DNA of 46,899 nt from Rhodothermales bacterium (GTDB taxonomy: Bacteria > Bacteroidota > Rhodothermia > Rhodothermales > Bin80), in assembly GCA_028278205.1 (NCBI GenBank), contig JANQES010000134.1, positions 1-46,899 of the forward strand, written 5' to 3'. Below the pieces are notes generated by a model. That model did not search any database and had not been told where the DNA came from. It was given only the letters and a program-made list of their open reading frames with translations. Shown in pieces: positions 25,992-37,691 of the stretch. A program made the position numbers and the translations under genes. Numbering within the stretch: position 1 is the first letter of the stretch; every line of letters begins with the position of its first letter.

Positions 25992-26682
25992 CGTCGGCGC
26001 CGAGGTAGGTGCTGTCGGCGTTGGTGTACCACCGGCGCGTCCTGGGCAAGCGTAATCCTTCGTGGACGACCTCTTCCTCGAAGACGATGTACTCGCCGTC
26101 GTTCTTGCTTTCGTCGTGGTAGAAGCGGCAGCCCACGAGCGCGTACGAGGCCGGATCGACGTAGAAATACCAGATGTCTTCGCCGACCTCGGCGTCGTAA
26201 GTCACCCTGAGCACCAGCACGTCACGCTCTTGAAACGTGGTCTTTGCGACGGCTTCGTCCAGGCGGGTGCCGGGGTCGGTGAGTTTGAGCGGCAGGCCGT
26301 AGAGATAGCCGTAGTAGCTGTGCCACCAGCGGAGGCCGTCGCACGAGAGGCGGTAACGCTCTTTGAGATCATCCGGCACGTCTGCCGAGCCGTCTATCGT
26401 CGCCGAGCACTCCTCGCCCGCGACGCGCGCTTCGACGAGGCGGCCTTCGCGTTCGGAGCGCACGGCAAAGCCCCCTCCCACTTCGAGGTCGATCACCGTG
26501 GCGCGGTCGCTGCCGTTGGGGCGTATTTCTTTGAGCGTGAGGCGATGATGCTGCCCGTACCACGCCGCCATGCCGTGATAGGCGATGCTTTTTTGCAAGA
26601 CTTCGGCGGCGGAAGGCGCCTGAGCCTGTGCCGGTAAAACGATGACGGCAAGCAGGACAAAGGCGAGGGTGAGCTTGCGCAT
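25951..26682 (-). CDS. DUF6503 family exported protein
   Basis: A 243-residue protein with a cleavable signal peptide (about 1-20, ending AQAQA). The body matches what I know as DUF6503: the start VLQKSIAYHG, the central YGYLYGLPLKLTDPGTRLDE, the VLVLRVTYDAEVGEDIWYFY segment and the FYHDESKNDGEYIVFEEE motif. It probably has a lipoprotein-carrier-like beta fold; no biochemical role is known to me. It ends in a 41-base convergent overlap with the regulator gene and starts 15 bases after the SWIM gene, so it likely belongs to the same minus-strand operon. Confidence 0.85.
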   Translation of the reverse strand: MRKLTLAFVLLAVIVLPAQAQAPSAAEVLQKSIAYHGMAAWYGQHHRLTLKEIRPNGSDRATVIDLEVGGGFAVRSEREGRLVEARVAGEECSATIDGSADVPDDLKERYRLSCDGLRWWHSYYGYLYGLPLKLTDPGTRLDEAVAKTTFQERDVLVLRVTYDAEVGEDIWYFYVDPASYALVGCRFYHDESKNDGEYIVFEEEVVHEGLRLPRTRRWYTNADSTYLGADVIEAYARPAPDGP

Positions 26683-26697
26683 ATCCTTCTTTTCGAG

Positions 26698-28407
26698 TTA
26701 AAGCCGAGTCAGCATCGGCATGAGTTTGTACTTGCGCCGATGTTTGTCTTGAAGCTCGGCGTGATAGGCTTGCCATTCGCCCTCACGCCCGGAGGCGCGG
26801 TAGGCGTCGCGCACTTTACGAAGCCAATCCACAGCGCTTTCATAATGCTGCGACCAGCCGTCGCCAATGATGCGCTCAGCCTGCTCACGCGCCGTGGCAA
26901 TAACCCATTCCGGACGTGCCTCGACGGCGGCGGCAACCACCTGCCGGACTAATGCATGCCCGGCAAAGTTTTCCCGCACTGCAATGATGGCGTCGTCGAT
27001 GAGCCCTTCGTGCAAAAAGATGTCGATCCCAAACTGCGGCGCAGAAATCCAGTTTTTTTGGCGGAGTTGCTTCAGAATACCTGCCGCATAACGGGGCCAG
27101 CGGTCACCGGCCAGCTCCTGGGCTCTCACGTAGGCATGCACGGTAGGTATCAACCGGACGACGATGAGAGCAGCACGCAGGGCCAATTCCGGCTTGCCCA
27201 TCCGCGCGGCCCGGTCGCGCAGCCACTCGGCCAGTTCGGCTTTTTCGTAATCTCTACTCAGCTTCAGGCCGTGTTCAGCTACATCCAGGGCCTGTTTGGC
27301 GGCTCCTTGCTGATACAACGCGAGTGTAAGCGCGAGCGCTTCGGCAGCCGTCGCGAAGTGTTGCCGCCCGGCTTCGGCGGCTTCCTGAAATCGGCCCAAT
27401 TGCGCCAGCATGAGGGTGTAACGCCCGTATTGTCCGGCTGCCTCGGAGAGTCGTAAGAACGCATCGTACTCTTTCTTGCGCGCCAGGATGTTGAGCCGGG
27501 CGTCGATCAACGCGGCGTCGCCGAGGTTGTCGTCCCACTCCTCTTCGAGAGCGCCCTGAGCCGACCAGAAGACATCTTCGAGCCCGTATTCGCTCAGTTC
27601 GTCTTGCCATTGGTCAATTTGCCCGGCCCAGTGCTCGCGTTCGCCGGGCGTCAGGTCAGCATCGAGCAGAGCCTCGGTCCAGGCCTGCTCCAGGTCGTGG
27701 AAAAAACCGTGGGGGTAGCCGTCCGAGTCGTCGAGCCACGTCCATTCCTTGATGTATTCGTCGGTGAGCGCTTCGAGCAAGACGAGGGCGTTTTTCCCAT
27801 CCCCCTGCCCCACGAACGCGCTGATGTCGCCGAGCACCCGGCGCACGCCATCGACGACCTCGCCCACGTGCCAGTAGGCTTCCGAACGCCGCATATGATC
27901 GAGCGAATGGATCAGGCTGTGAACCTGCCGCCGGATGGGTTCAGGATTGACTGAAACGCCCGACGCGCCGTCGCCCTCGCCTGTCCGGTGTAGTGCAAAC
28001 CAGCTTTCCACATCCTCGACAAGGCCGGGATGACGTCGGACGAGGTAGGTCATGAGCGCCGGAAACTGCTCAGGATCGAGACCTTCGAGAAGCGCGTTGA
28101 GCGTCGGGTGTTCCTGGACGTCTTTCGGCTCGCGTAGTGCGGCCAGCAGCACTGCCACGATGTGCTTGCACCATCCGCCCCAATCATACGGGCAATCACA
28201 GAAAGCGCTCTCTACGAGGTCGCCGTCGAACTTAATCCGCACCCGGTACGGCTCGTACTGGCTCCCCTCGACTTCGGCCAACAATTCATCGCCTCGCCGT
28301 TTCAGCGACATCACGGCGTGCTGGCGATAATAATCCAGCCCCCGCTGAAACACCTGCGGCGTCGTGTGTGCGCGGATGAAGGATTCGGTGTAGGCAGGCT
28401 CGTCCAT
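26698..28407 (-). CDS. SWIM zinc-finger protein
   Basis: A 569-residue protein with a SWIM finger near the N-terminus: Cys-x-Cys in FCDCPYDWGGWCKH, the four ligands falling at about residues 70-82 from the ATG at 28407. The remaining 480 residues are helical and repeat-like, with TPR-type stretches (LIDARLNILARKKEYDAFLR, GRYTLMLAQLGRFQEAAEAG). SWIM proteins of this size bind nucleic acid or partner proteins; the exact role is unknown. A TTG 15 bases upstream is an alternative start. It follows the unknown gene at 28432 by 24 bases; co-transcription is likely. Confidence 0.85.
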   Translation of the reverse strand: MDEPAYTESFIRAHTTPQVFQRGLDYYRQHAVMSLKRRGDELLAEVEGSQYEPYRVRIKFDGDLVESAFCDCPYDWGGWCKHIVAVLLAALREPKDVQEHPTLNALLEGLDPEQFPALMTYLVRRHPGLVEDVESWFALHRTGEGDGASGVSVNPEPIRRQVHSLIHSLDHMRRSEAYWHVGEVVDGVRRVLGDISAFVGQGDGKNALVLLEALTDEYIKEWTWLDDSDGYPHGFFHDLEQAWTEALLDADLTPGEREHWAGQIDQWQDELSEYGLEDVFWSAQGALEEEWDDNLGDAALIDARLNILARKKEYDAFLRLSEAAGQYGRYTLMLAQLGRFQEAAEAGRQHFATAAEALALTLALYQQGAAKQALDVAEHGLKLSRDYEKAELAEWLRDRAARMGKPELALRAALIVVRLIPTVHAYVRAQELAGDRWPRYAAGILKQLRQKNWISAPQFGIDIFLHEGLIDDAIIAVRENFAGHALVRQVVAAAVEARPEWVIATAREQAERIIGDGWSQHYESAVDWLRKVRDAYRASGREGEWQAYHAELQDKHRRKYKLMPMLTRL

Positions 28408-28431
28408 GATGTTCGATGACAATGATACAGG

Positions 28432-29103
28432 CTACTTGCGCCTTTTCCGGTTCTTCTTCCGCGAAGCTTTGGCTGCCTTGCGCGACTTTTTCTTCTTGGC
28501 TCTGGTCTTTTTGGAACCGGTGGTCTTGGGTAATCCCAGAAGAAATCCCGGCAAGCCGGGCGCGTCCAGCGAGGATTCTGCGATGCCGGCATTGTACTGC
28601 ATCATAAACGCATCCAGGTCCTTCTCATCCGTCATATCAAATCCTGCATCCTGACCCATCATAAAGAAGGATTTAGCTATGCCAAAGCGCGACGAGTCGT
28701 TCATGATGCTTTTGAAGTCAGGTTCGATCTGACGGAGAAAGCGCAAAACAGCGTCGGCATGGCGCAACTTGTATTCGCGTTTCAAGAATTGCCAGAAGGC
28801 GGTCAATTCGGGGATGGCGTCGTCGGCGTCCTTTGGAGAGAGGAGAGATATTTTTCGAGGAAACACCTCCGTGATGATTTCATCGGCGACGGCCCGCGTC
28901 GTCTGGGGGAGCGTGTACCCGATGTACGCATAGCCATAGTACATGAACTGTGTAGCCCAGAAGCCCATGTCCGGATATTCTGCCATGTGAGCCTCTGCTT
29001 CGGGCGATTCAAGAAACAGGTTGAGCAGGGCGTCTTGATAGGCATCAAACGTCTCTTCGTCGTAATCTTCGAGCTTATCGAGTTGGCGAATGTCAAAGGG
29101 CAT
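28432..29103 (-). CDS. Hypothetical protein with basic C-terminal tail
   Basis: A 223-residue protein beginning MPFDIRQLDKLEDYDEETF, helical and acidic for most of its length, ending in about 25 residues that are nearly all Lys, Arg, Ala and Ser, like a nucleic-acid-binding tail. No family is recognised. The ATG at 29103 is preferred to 29127. It overlaps the truncated UPF0158-like gene upstream by 11 bases and precedes the SWIM gene by 24, so the three probably share a transcript. A tail of this kind beside a SWIM protein hints at a DNA- or RNA-linked function (inference). Confidence 0.75.
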   Translation of the reverse strand: MPFDIRQLDKLEDYDEETFDAYQDALLNLFLESPEAEAHMAEYPDMGFWATQFMYYGYAYIGYTLPQTTRAVADEIITEVFPRKISLLSPKDADDAIPELTAFWQFLKREYKLRHADAVLRFLRQIEPDFKSIMNDSSRFGIAKSFFMMGQDAGFDMTDEKDLDAFMMQYNAGIAESSLDAPGLPGFLLGLPKTTGSKKTRAKKKKSRKAAKASRKKNRKRRK

Positions 29104-29251
29104 GATGGGCCTCCTGTCGTTTCCCATTACAGATCTCGTTCATGGTGACGGTGATAAGTTCGCCCGTCTTGGGATTGAGATAGGCCGTACTCTCGTTGCT
29201 GGGCACGTCCATCTCGAAGACGACATCGCGTAAGGAAACTACGGCCGGCAT
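29093..29251 (-). pseudogene. Truncated UPF0158-like protein
   Basis: A 52-residue ORF, VSLRDVVFEMDVPSNESTAY then LNPKTGELITVT, that matches only the N-terminal beta-hairpin of the UPF0158 family; full members are about 140 residues. The remaining 90 residues are missing, and the ORF ends in QEAHHAL, unlike the family. It overlaps the next gene by 11 bases, so it may survive as a small coupled protein, or it may be the stump left after that gene replaced the 3' part. Confidence 0.6.
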
Positions 29252-29280
29252 GGTAGGATCCTCCATTCTTCTCACAGAAA

Positions 29281-32262
29281 CTACTTACCGCCCTCCCCCT
29301 CCGGCCTCATCCCCGGCCCCGCCCCACCCCGCCCCCGGCGCGGTTCTTCGACGGCCAGCGTCTCGGTGACGGTCTCACCGCCCAGGGTGATTTCGACGGC
29401 GTAGTCGCCCGGAATCAGGTAGAAAACCTCGTTGTCGGCGGCTTCGAAGACGGCGGCGGCTTCGTCTTCTTTTGTCAATGTTTTGTTGAACCGCTCGGCG
29501 CGGGCGGGTTCGGCGGAGAGGTCGTAGGCGGCGTAGTTGAGGCCGCGCTCGGCAGCGTCGGTGAACTCCTTGAGCAACGTGCCATCTTCGGCCAGGATGC
29601 GGATGCGCGCCTCGCCTGCCGATCCGGCAAAGTAGGGAATCGTGATGTCGGGGACGGCCGGCTCGACCCAGATGAAGTTGCTGTTACCCCAGTTCGAGCG
29701 GTGCGTCACCGATTCGAGGGCGAAGGCGTAGAGCGGTTCGGCCAAGAAATCGGGCGTGAGCTGCTGGATATGCTGGATGTCGGCCCGGTAGATCGACCGA
29801 CCGTGGGTGCCTACGACGAGGTCTTTGACGCGGGCCTGGATTTTGAGGTCGTGGACGGGCGCGTAGGGCAGCCCGCCGCCCATCGCCATGAACAACGTGC
29901 CGCCGTCGAGCGAGACGTAGAGGCCGTTGTCGGTGCCCAGGTACAGCAGGTTTTCGTTCTCCGGATCTTCGACGATGACGTTGACAGGTTCGGGCGGCAG
30001 ATCTTCGCCGAGGCGGTTCCAGGTGCGCCCGTAATCGTCCGAGCGATAGACGTAGGCTTCGAAGTTATCCCAGCGGTAGCCGTTGAGCGTGACGTAGACG
30101 CGGCCCAGATGATGATGCGACGCCTCGACCCGGCTGACCCAGAGATCCTGCGGCAGGTTGTCCGAGATGCGATCCCAGGTGTAGCCGCCGTCGCGCGAGA
30201 CGTGGACGAGGCCGTCGTCGGAGCCGGTATAAATCAGCCCGAACCGCAAGGGCGACTCGTCGAGGGTGGCGAGTGTGCCGAAGGGGACGTCGCCTTTGCG
30301 CCCGCCGTGGGTCAGGTCGTTCGAGAGCGTTTCCCAGTCGTCGCCCCGGTTGAACGAGCGGTGGAGTTTGTTCGAGCCGTAGTAGAGCACGTCCTGGTTG
30401 TGGCGCGAGAGGTGGATGGGCGTCTGCCAGTTGAAGCGCAGCGGACGCTGGCCCAGTTCGTGGCGAGGCCGGACGCGCGCCCGCTCGCCGGTGGCCTTGT
30501 TGATGCGCACGTAATTGCCAAACTGCGACCCCGTGTAGACGATCTCGTTCGCGCGGGTATCGACTTCGACCTGCATGCCGTCGCCGCCGAGGAGGCGGTC
30601 GTAGGCATAGCTGCCGCTGGCGTACCAGTTATAGGTGTGCTCGTAGGTATGCGGCCCGTCCCAGACGCCGTTGTCTTGCAGGCCGCCGTAGACGTGGTAG
30701 GGCTCGGCGTCGTCCACGCCGATGGCGTAGAACTGCCCGACCGACGGCGTGTTGGCCTTGAACCACGTGGCGCCGTCGTCATAGCTGATGTTGAGGCCGC
30801 CGTCGTTGCCGTTGATGAGATGACCGGGCCGGTTCGGGTTGAGCCACAACGCATGATGATCGACGTGGACGTTCGCTTCGTTGATGGAAGCCCACGTCTT
30901 GCCGCCGTCGTCCGAGCGCAGGATGGGCACGCCCATGATGTAGATCCGATCCGAATCGTGCGGCGCCACACGGATTTCGCCGAAATAATAGCCATACGAA
31001 AAATAGACGCCGTTGAGGTGATCGTCGTGCGTCTTGCGCCACGTCTTGCCACCGTCGTCCGAGCGATAGACCTCCGCGCCGATGACCGGCGTGTCGAAGA
31101 GTTCGCGGTTGGCGTCTTCGACGAACCAGACCAGCGCGATGGGTTCGATTTCGCCCGCGCGGATCTTCTCCAGAATCACGTCGGCGGTGTATTCCGAGGG
31201 AAAGTTGTTGTCGCGGAGGTACGTGGTGAGCGCCTCTTTATCGACAGCCAACAGGTCCTCTTTCGACATCGTCCGAAGCGCGTCGCGGGTCAGAGCCGGT
31301 TCTTCGTCGTCGTCCTCCGGCGGACGGCGGTTCTGGTTGTCGAGCAGGGCGTAAACGATGTTGGGATTCCCCGGAAACACCGCCAGGCCGATGCGCCCGA
31401 CGCCTTCATCCATCGGAAAACCGCCCGTAAGCTGCGTCCAGCTTTCGCCGCCGTCCGTCGTTTTATAGATGCCGGAATCCTTGCCGCTTTCGACGAAATT
31501 CCAGGCGCGGCGCTCGCGATGCCACATGGCGGCATAGAGCACGTCGGGGTTGTTGGGATCGATCACGAGGTCGATGGCGCCGGCATTTTCGCCCGCAAAG
31601 AGCGTTTTGCGCCAGGTCTGGCCGCCGTCGGTGGTTTTGTAGATGCCGCGATGGGGGCTGGGCGAATAGAGCGGTCCGAGCGCAGCCACCCAGACGGTGT
31701 TGGGATCGCGGGGATGCAGGATGATACGACCGATGCGGTGCGTCTCGGCCAGGCCGCGGTGTTGCCACGTCGCGCCGCCGTCGGTCGAGGTGTAGATGCC
31801 GGTGCCGGCGTAGGACGAGCGGCTGGAGTTGTTCTCGCCCGTGCCCACCCAGATAGTCTCGCCGCGCGCCCAATCGACGGCGATGTCGCCGAGGGTCATC
31901 GAGGCTTGATCGTCGAAGAGCGGCTCGAACGAGAGGCCGTTGTTGGTGGTCTTCCACAACCCGCCCGAGGCATAGGCGGCGTAGATGTGGGTGGGATCGG
32001 CGGGGTTGGCGTCTACGTCTACGATGCGCCCGCTCATCACCGTCGGGCCGATGTTGACCAGCGGCACGTTGGTGACGAGCGATTGCGCTTCGAGGCGTTT
32101 CTTTTGTTCGAACCCTTTCAGGCGCGCGTCGGCAGGCGTTGCCGGCACGATGGACCCCATCTCCGGCTGATCGGCAGCCGATGGGTTGGCGGTTGGCGCC
32201 TGAGCGTAAACGGCCCCAGGCAACAACAAAACGATCACGAAAAACAAAGACCGGACGGACAT
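29281..32262 (-). CDS. Exported BNR/sortilin-like repeat protein
   Basis: A 993-residue secreted protein with a signal peptide (about 1-20, ending AVYAQA) and at least nine Asp-box/BNR repeats, for example GIYTSTDGGATWQ, GIYKTTDGGQTWR, EVYRSDDGGKTWR and VYRSDDYGRTWNR. This is the VPS10/sortilin-like beta-propeller group often annotated as glycosyl hydrolase in Bacteroidota relatives, although no glycosidase activity is established for it. A C-terminal region from about residue 860 has beta-sandwich features (ARIRILAEDGTLLKEFTD). The start at 32262 was chosen for the signal peptide. It heads the minus-strand run that ends at 25951, with a 29-base gap to the next ORF. Confidence 0.88.
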   Translation of the reverse strand: MSVRSLFFVIVLLLPGAVYAQAPTANPSAADQPEMGSIVPATPADARLKGFEQKKRLEAQSLVTNVPLVNIGPTVMSGRIVDVDANPADPTHIYAAYASGGLWKTTNNGLSFEPLFDDQASMTLGDIAVDWARGETIWVGTGENNSSRSSYAGTGIYTSTDGGATWQHRGLAETHRIGRIILHPRDPNTVWVAALGPLYSPSPHRGIYKTTDGGQTWRKTLFAGENAGAIDLVIDPNNPDVLYAAMWHRERRAWNFVESGKDSGIYKTTDGGESWTQLTGGFPMDEGVGRIGLAVFPGNPNIVYALLDNQNRRPPEDDDEEPALTRDALRTMSKEDLLAVDKEALTTYLRDNNFPSEYTADVILEKIRAGEIEPIALVWFVEDANRELFDTPVIGAEVYRSDDGGKTWRKTHDDHLNGVYFSYGYYFGEIRVAPHDSDRIYIMGVPILRSDDGGKTWASINEANVHVDHHALWLNPNRPGHLINGNDGGLNISYDDGATWFKANTPSVGQFYAIGVDDAEPYHVYGGLQDNGVWDGPHTYEHTYNWYASGSYAYDRLLGGDGMQVEVDTRANEIVYTGSQFGNYVRINKATGERARVRPRHELGQRPLRFNWQTPIHLSRHNQDVLYYGSNKLHRSFNRGDDWETLSNDLTHGGRKGDVPFGTLATLDESPLRFGLIYTGSDDGLVHVSRDGGYTWDRISDNLPQDLWVSRVEASHHHLGRVYVTLNGYRWDNFEAYVYRSDDYGRTWNRLGEDLPPEPVNVIVEDPENENLLYLGTDNGLYVSLDGGTLFMAMGGGLPYAPVHDLKIQARVKDLVVGTHGRSIYRADIQHIQQLTPDFLAEPLYAFALESVTHRSNWGNSNFIWVEPAVPDITIPYFAGSAGEARIRILAEDGTLLKEFTDAAERGLNYAAYDLSAEPARAERFNKTLTKEDEAAAVFEAADNEVFYLIPGDYAVEITLGGETVTETLAVEEPRRGRGGAGPGMRPEGEGGK

Positions 32263-32605
32263 GGCAGTTTCCCAGGATTGATCATTACACGGGCGGACTC
32301 CATGATAGAACGTTTTTACGTCGCACACAACCTGTTGATCGGATAGCCGATTGCCGGATGGCTGATTGCGGATTGAATGAGCCCTTCCCCTCTCCCATCC
32401 AATATCCGCCATCTAAATTTTTTTGAAAGCCATTGTCGGGTTTGAAGGGCTTTTTTCGCATACCTAAGAGCATACTAAAGTATATTTGTTCTTACGAAGC
32501 GCCCTGACGACGATTTTCAGCCATATAAGTATGCTGCCGCGCTTCGGAGGATTTGTGAAGAAGCGATGTCCTGATAAACTTGTCTAACAAAGGAGGATCG
32601 GAATC
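32263..32605. other. Divergent intergenic region, 343 bases
   Basis: No gene seen. It separates the BNR gene (leftward) from the exported protein at 32606 (rightward, AGGAGG ten bases ahead of ATG). It holds a low-complexity stretch (GATTGCCGGATGGCTGATTG near 32346) like the arms of other elements but without a clear partner, and an AAGCC/GGCTT stem with TTTTTT near 32428-32456. Confidence 0.4.
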
Positions 32606-33448
32606 ATGTTGACGATGAAATGGCTCAATTTCCCCCATGTCTTTTTGCTGGGCCTCTTGCTCTGCTTGCTTGGGACCGCAACACCGGCAGCAGCACAAAC
32701 AGATGCGGTAGTGGTGCCAGACACCCTCTACCCTCCGCTGCTGCAAAGAGACCTGCGCCTCAGCGTGCTCGGTGGGATTTGTTTCGACTCGGAACATCCC
32801 GAAGCGCGTTGCTGGATCCTCATGACCAAGCTCCAGCTATACCGCAGGCCGCGCATCCGGAGCGGGAGAGAATTTTCTTCCTTCGGGCAGAGCGCCTTCT
32901 GGGGATCCAGCGGGCCGCTGTCCGTTGCGAATGGTGGAAGTGGTACGGCGTTAAGCGGTGAAATAGGCGTGACGATGCAACAAACCGACATGTGGCCGCC
33001 GCCGGATGATCCTATTCAACAGGCCACCCCGGTACAGAGCGCAAAGGCCGGCCTCGTTGAAGAAGTCGCTCAAGAGGCCGTGCCAGAGGTCGATCATCTG
33101 ACCGTAGCGTCAACGCTCGACTTCGTTCTACCTCTCCAGATAGAGCCTCGGTTCTTGCTCGAGTTAATTGCAGGAGGTGGGGCAGCCCGCATCTTCGAAA
33201 GAAAGCAAACAGGAGGGAATTTTGTGCTGCGAAACGATTGGATGCCGGTATTTACCTATGGCATCGGCATCACAGCCCACGGTAAAGGCTCGCTGAAGAA
33301 TATAGATTTCCTCGTTCAATACAGAACGATAATATATTTGCCTAACACGCTGAAATATAAAGGCCCCGACAACACGCGCATTACGATGCACAACATCAGC
33401 ACCGTCGATACGTCGAACCTGTTCATCGGCGTGTCCATTGGGCTATGA
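32606..33448 (+). CDS. Hypothetical exported protein
   Basis: A 280-residue protein with a signal peptide (about 1-31, ending TPAAAQT) and a strong ribosome site AGGAGG. The central part is polar, with a Pro/Gln-rich loop near 125-150; the C-terminal 120 residues alternate short hydrophobic strands (TLDFVLPLQIEPRFLLELI, WMPVFTYGIGITAHG, SNLFIGVSIGL) and end in a hydrophobic Leu, as in outer-membrane beta-barrels. No family is recognised. It is less GC-rich than its neighbours and stands alone, convergent with the kinase gene, with a long hairpin between. Confidence 0.7.
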   Translation: MLTMKWLNFPHVFLLGLLLCLLGTATPAAAQTDAVVVPDTLYPPLLQRDLRLSVLGGICFDSEHPEARCWILMTKLQLYRRPRIRSGREFSSFGQSAFWGSSGPLSVANGGSGTALSGEIGVTMQQTDMWPPPDDPIQQATPVQSAKAGLVEEVAQEAVPEVDHLTVASTLDFVLPLQIEPRFLLELIAGGGAARIFERKQTGGNFVLRNDWMPVFTYGIGITAHGKGSLKNIDFLVQYRTIIYLPNTLKYKGPDNTRITMHNISTVDTSNLFIGVSIGL

Positions 33449-33469
33449 TCCGGAGTCCGGCTCACTACT

Positions 33470-33552
33470 ATGGAAAAACGCAGGCTGGAGCCTGTGACTA
33501 CATCGCTTGCCATAACGGACGTAGCCGCAGACGATAGCCTGCGTTTTTCCAT
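33470..33552. terminator. Long bidirectional hairpin
   Basis: ATGGAAAAACGCAGGCT (33470-33486) pairs perfectly with AGCCTGCGTTTTTCCAT (33536-33552). The 49-base loop contains AGGCT/AGCCT-like sequence that could form a smaller stem. It sits between two convergent genes and fits a shared terminator. Confidence 0.7.
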
Positions 33553-33557
33553 ACCGG

Positions 33558-36209
<2,652 letters not shown>

Positions 36210-36385
36210 GGTACCGATCCAGGCCAATGAGGTGATCAGGTCGTTTTTTACATTCAATACGACCTGGAAAAAGCCCCACGCAATCATTCAACACAAGCGA
36301 ATACCCTTCTTCCTTCTAAGCTTACATAAATAGGCGAAAAAAATATTCAAAAACCGACATGATGATGTAACAATGAAAACGCCGA

Positions 36386-36967
36386 TTAACTCTCCCCGCC
36401 CGATGACCCATGCATCTGCCGGAAGAGCCACCCGCGCGCCTTGACCCAATCGCGCTCGACGGTACGCACAGACAGGCCCATGATGTCGGCGGTCTCGTCC
36501 ATGGTCAAACCGCCGAAATACCGGCATACGACGACCTTGCTGAGCCGTTCGTTGAGGCGTTCGAGCCGGAGGAGAGCTTCGTCGAGGGCCAGCAGTTCGT
36601 CGGCGCGTTCGTCGGCGCGGTAGAGGCGTTCGTCGAAGGCGAGGTCGGCCTGGCCGCCGCCGCGTTTTTGGGCTTTATGGCGCCGGGCGTAATCGACCAG
36701 GATCTGCCGCATCGCCCGCGCCGCCACCGACTGGAAATGCACCCGGTCTCGGACGTGGATTTTGTCTTGATCGACCAGGCGGAGATAGGCTTCGTGGACG
36801 AGCGCCGTCGTCGAGAGGGTATGATCGCTGCGTTCGCTGATCAGTTGCGCGTGTGCGATGCGGCGCAACTCATCGTACATCATCGTCCAGAGTTGCTTTT
36901 TAGCAGCTTCATCGCCTGCCGTAGCCGCATGCAGGATCAGCGTGAATTCTTGTTTCAACGGCGGCAT
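36386..36967 (-). CDS. ECF RNA polymerase sigma factor (TIGR02999-type)
   Basis: A 193-residue sigma factor. Region 2 includes LVHEAYLRLVDQ and HFQSVAARAMRQILVDYAR; region 4 has LSKVVVCRYFGGLTMDETAD and IMGLSVRTVERDWVKARGWL. These are hallmarks of the Sig-70_X6 (TIGR02999) group, whose genes are usually next to a Ser/Thr kinase rather than an anti-sigma factor, as here. The start at 36967 gives MPPLKQEFTLILHAA. The kinase gene begins 176 bases downstream on the same strand. Phosphorylation of the sigma factor or its partner by the kinase is a plausible control (inference from family context). Confidence 0.93.
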   Translation of the reverse strand: MPPLKQEFTLILHAATAGDEAAKKQLWTMMYDELRRIAHAQLISERSDHTLSTTALVHEAYLRLVDQDKIHVRDRVHFQSVAARAMRQILVDYARRHKAQKRGGGQADLAFDERLYRADERADELLALDEALLRLERLNERLSKVVVCRYFGGLTMDETADIMGLSVRTVERDWVKARGWLFRQMHGSSGGES

Positions 36968-37226
36968 TGCGTAAGCTCTGACCGGTCGAGGTCGTTGTAA
37001 GGTACGCATGGTTTGGCAAAGTAGGGTTCATGACCAATTCTCTCAACCATGGCACGTTAAGCATTTTAACGGAGCCGTACCATCACGTAGCTACGCCATC
37101 TTTGCAGCGAGGTATGGAAATAACCGCGTTTTGAACACGCGCTAAGCTAAAAAACCGTTGCTGTTGCGAGAAGTCTTCCGCTGTAAATTCCTCATCGCAC
37201 TTATGTAGCAGGAGACCGTACTTTGC

Positions 37227-37691
37227 TCAAAAATCCAGCGAAATTTGCCCGGCTGGATGCCCAATATGGATGACAGAACCATCCATGCCGCGAAATTGCC
37301 CATCCAATCTAAGGAAATCATCATCAAAGGAGTCAATGATATTGACCCCGGCATGATAGGCTGAAGATAGGTGATTGGCATCGTACGCTCGCAAGTGCCT
37401 GTGTCGCCACATTAGTTCTCTGGCGTATTCGGAAACGCTTCTGTCAAGCACTACCGGCACAATGAAATCATACTCGAAAAAGTCTCGAAGTTCTTCTTCC
37501 ATGTCCTCCGTCAATCGCTCCCTGTGTCGTATGTGGACGACCTCCGAAAATGCCAGTGTGGAGGTTATGATGCGCACGTTGCCAGCAATGGCAGCATCTA
37601 TAACAGCCTGACACAAGTCAACGCGTCCCTCCTCTTCTCTAAAGAAGGCTATAAATGTAGAGGAGTCCCAATATCTGTCTTGTCTGCTCAT
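37227..37691 (-). CDS. PIN-domain protein, VapC-like RNase
   Basis: A 154-residue PIN protein. It opens DRYWDSSTFIAFFREEEGR with the first acidic residue of the active site; further acidic positions appear in TLAFSEVVHI and near the C-terminal RAYDANHLSSAYHAG and IIDSFDDDFLRL. This is the layout of VapC-type, Mg-dependent RNases, though isolated PIN proteins can have other targets. The ATG overlaps the stop of the upstream gene (ATGA), so the pair is translationally coupled as in toxin-antitoxin operons. The upstream partner is far larger than a typical antitoxin. The gene is less GC-rich than the chromosomal background. Confidence 0.85.
   Translation of the reverse strand: MSRQDRYWDSSTFIAFFREEEGRVDLCQAVIDAAIAGNVRIITSTLAFSEVVHIRHRERLTEDMEEELRDFFEYDFIVPVVLDRSVSEYARELMWRHRHLRAYDANHLSSAYHAGVNIIDSFDDDFLRLDGQFRGMDGSVIHIGHPAGQISLDF

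Noticed and set aside
29701..32346. 881-residue plus-strand ORF opposite the BNR protein gene
   Set aside because: The Asp-box repeats and signal peptide are on the minus strand; the plus translation is Val/Arg/Asp-rich and repeats only because the opposite gene does.
32336..32412. Low-complexity stretch as another inverted-arm element
   Set aside because: The two halves share word composition but do not pair well enough to call a palindrome.
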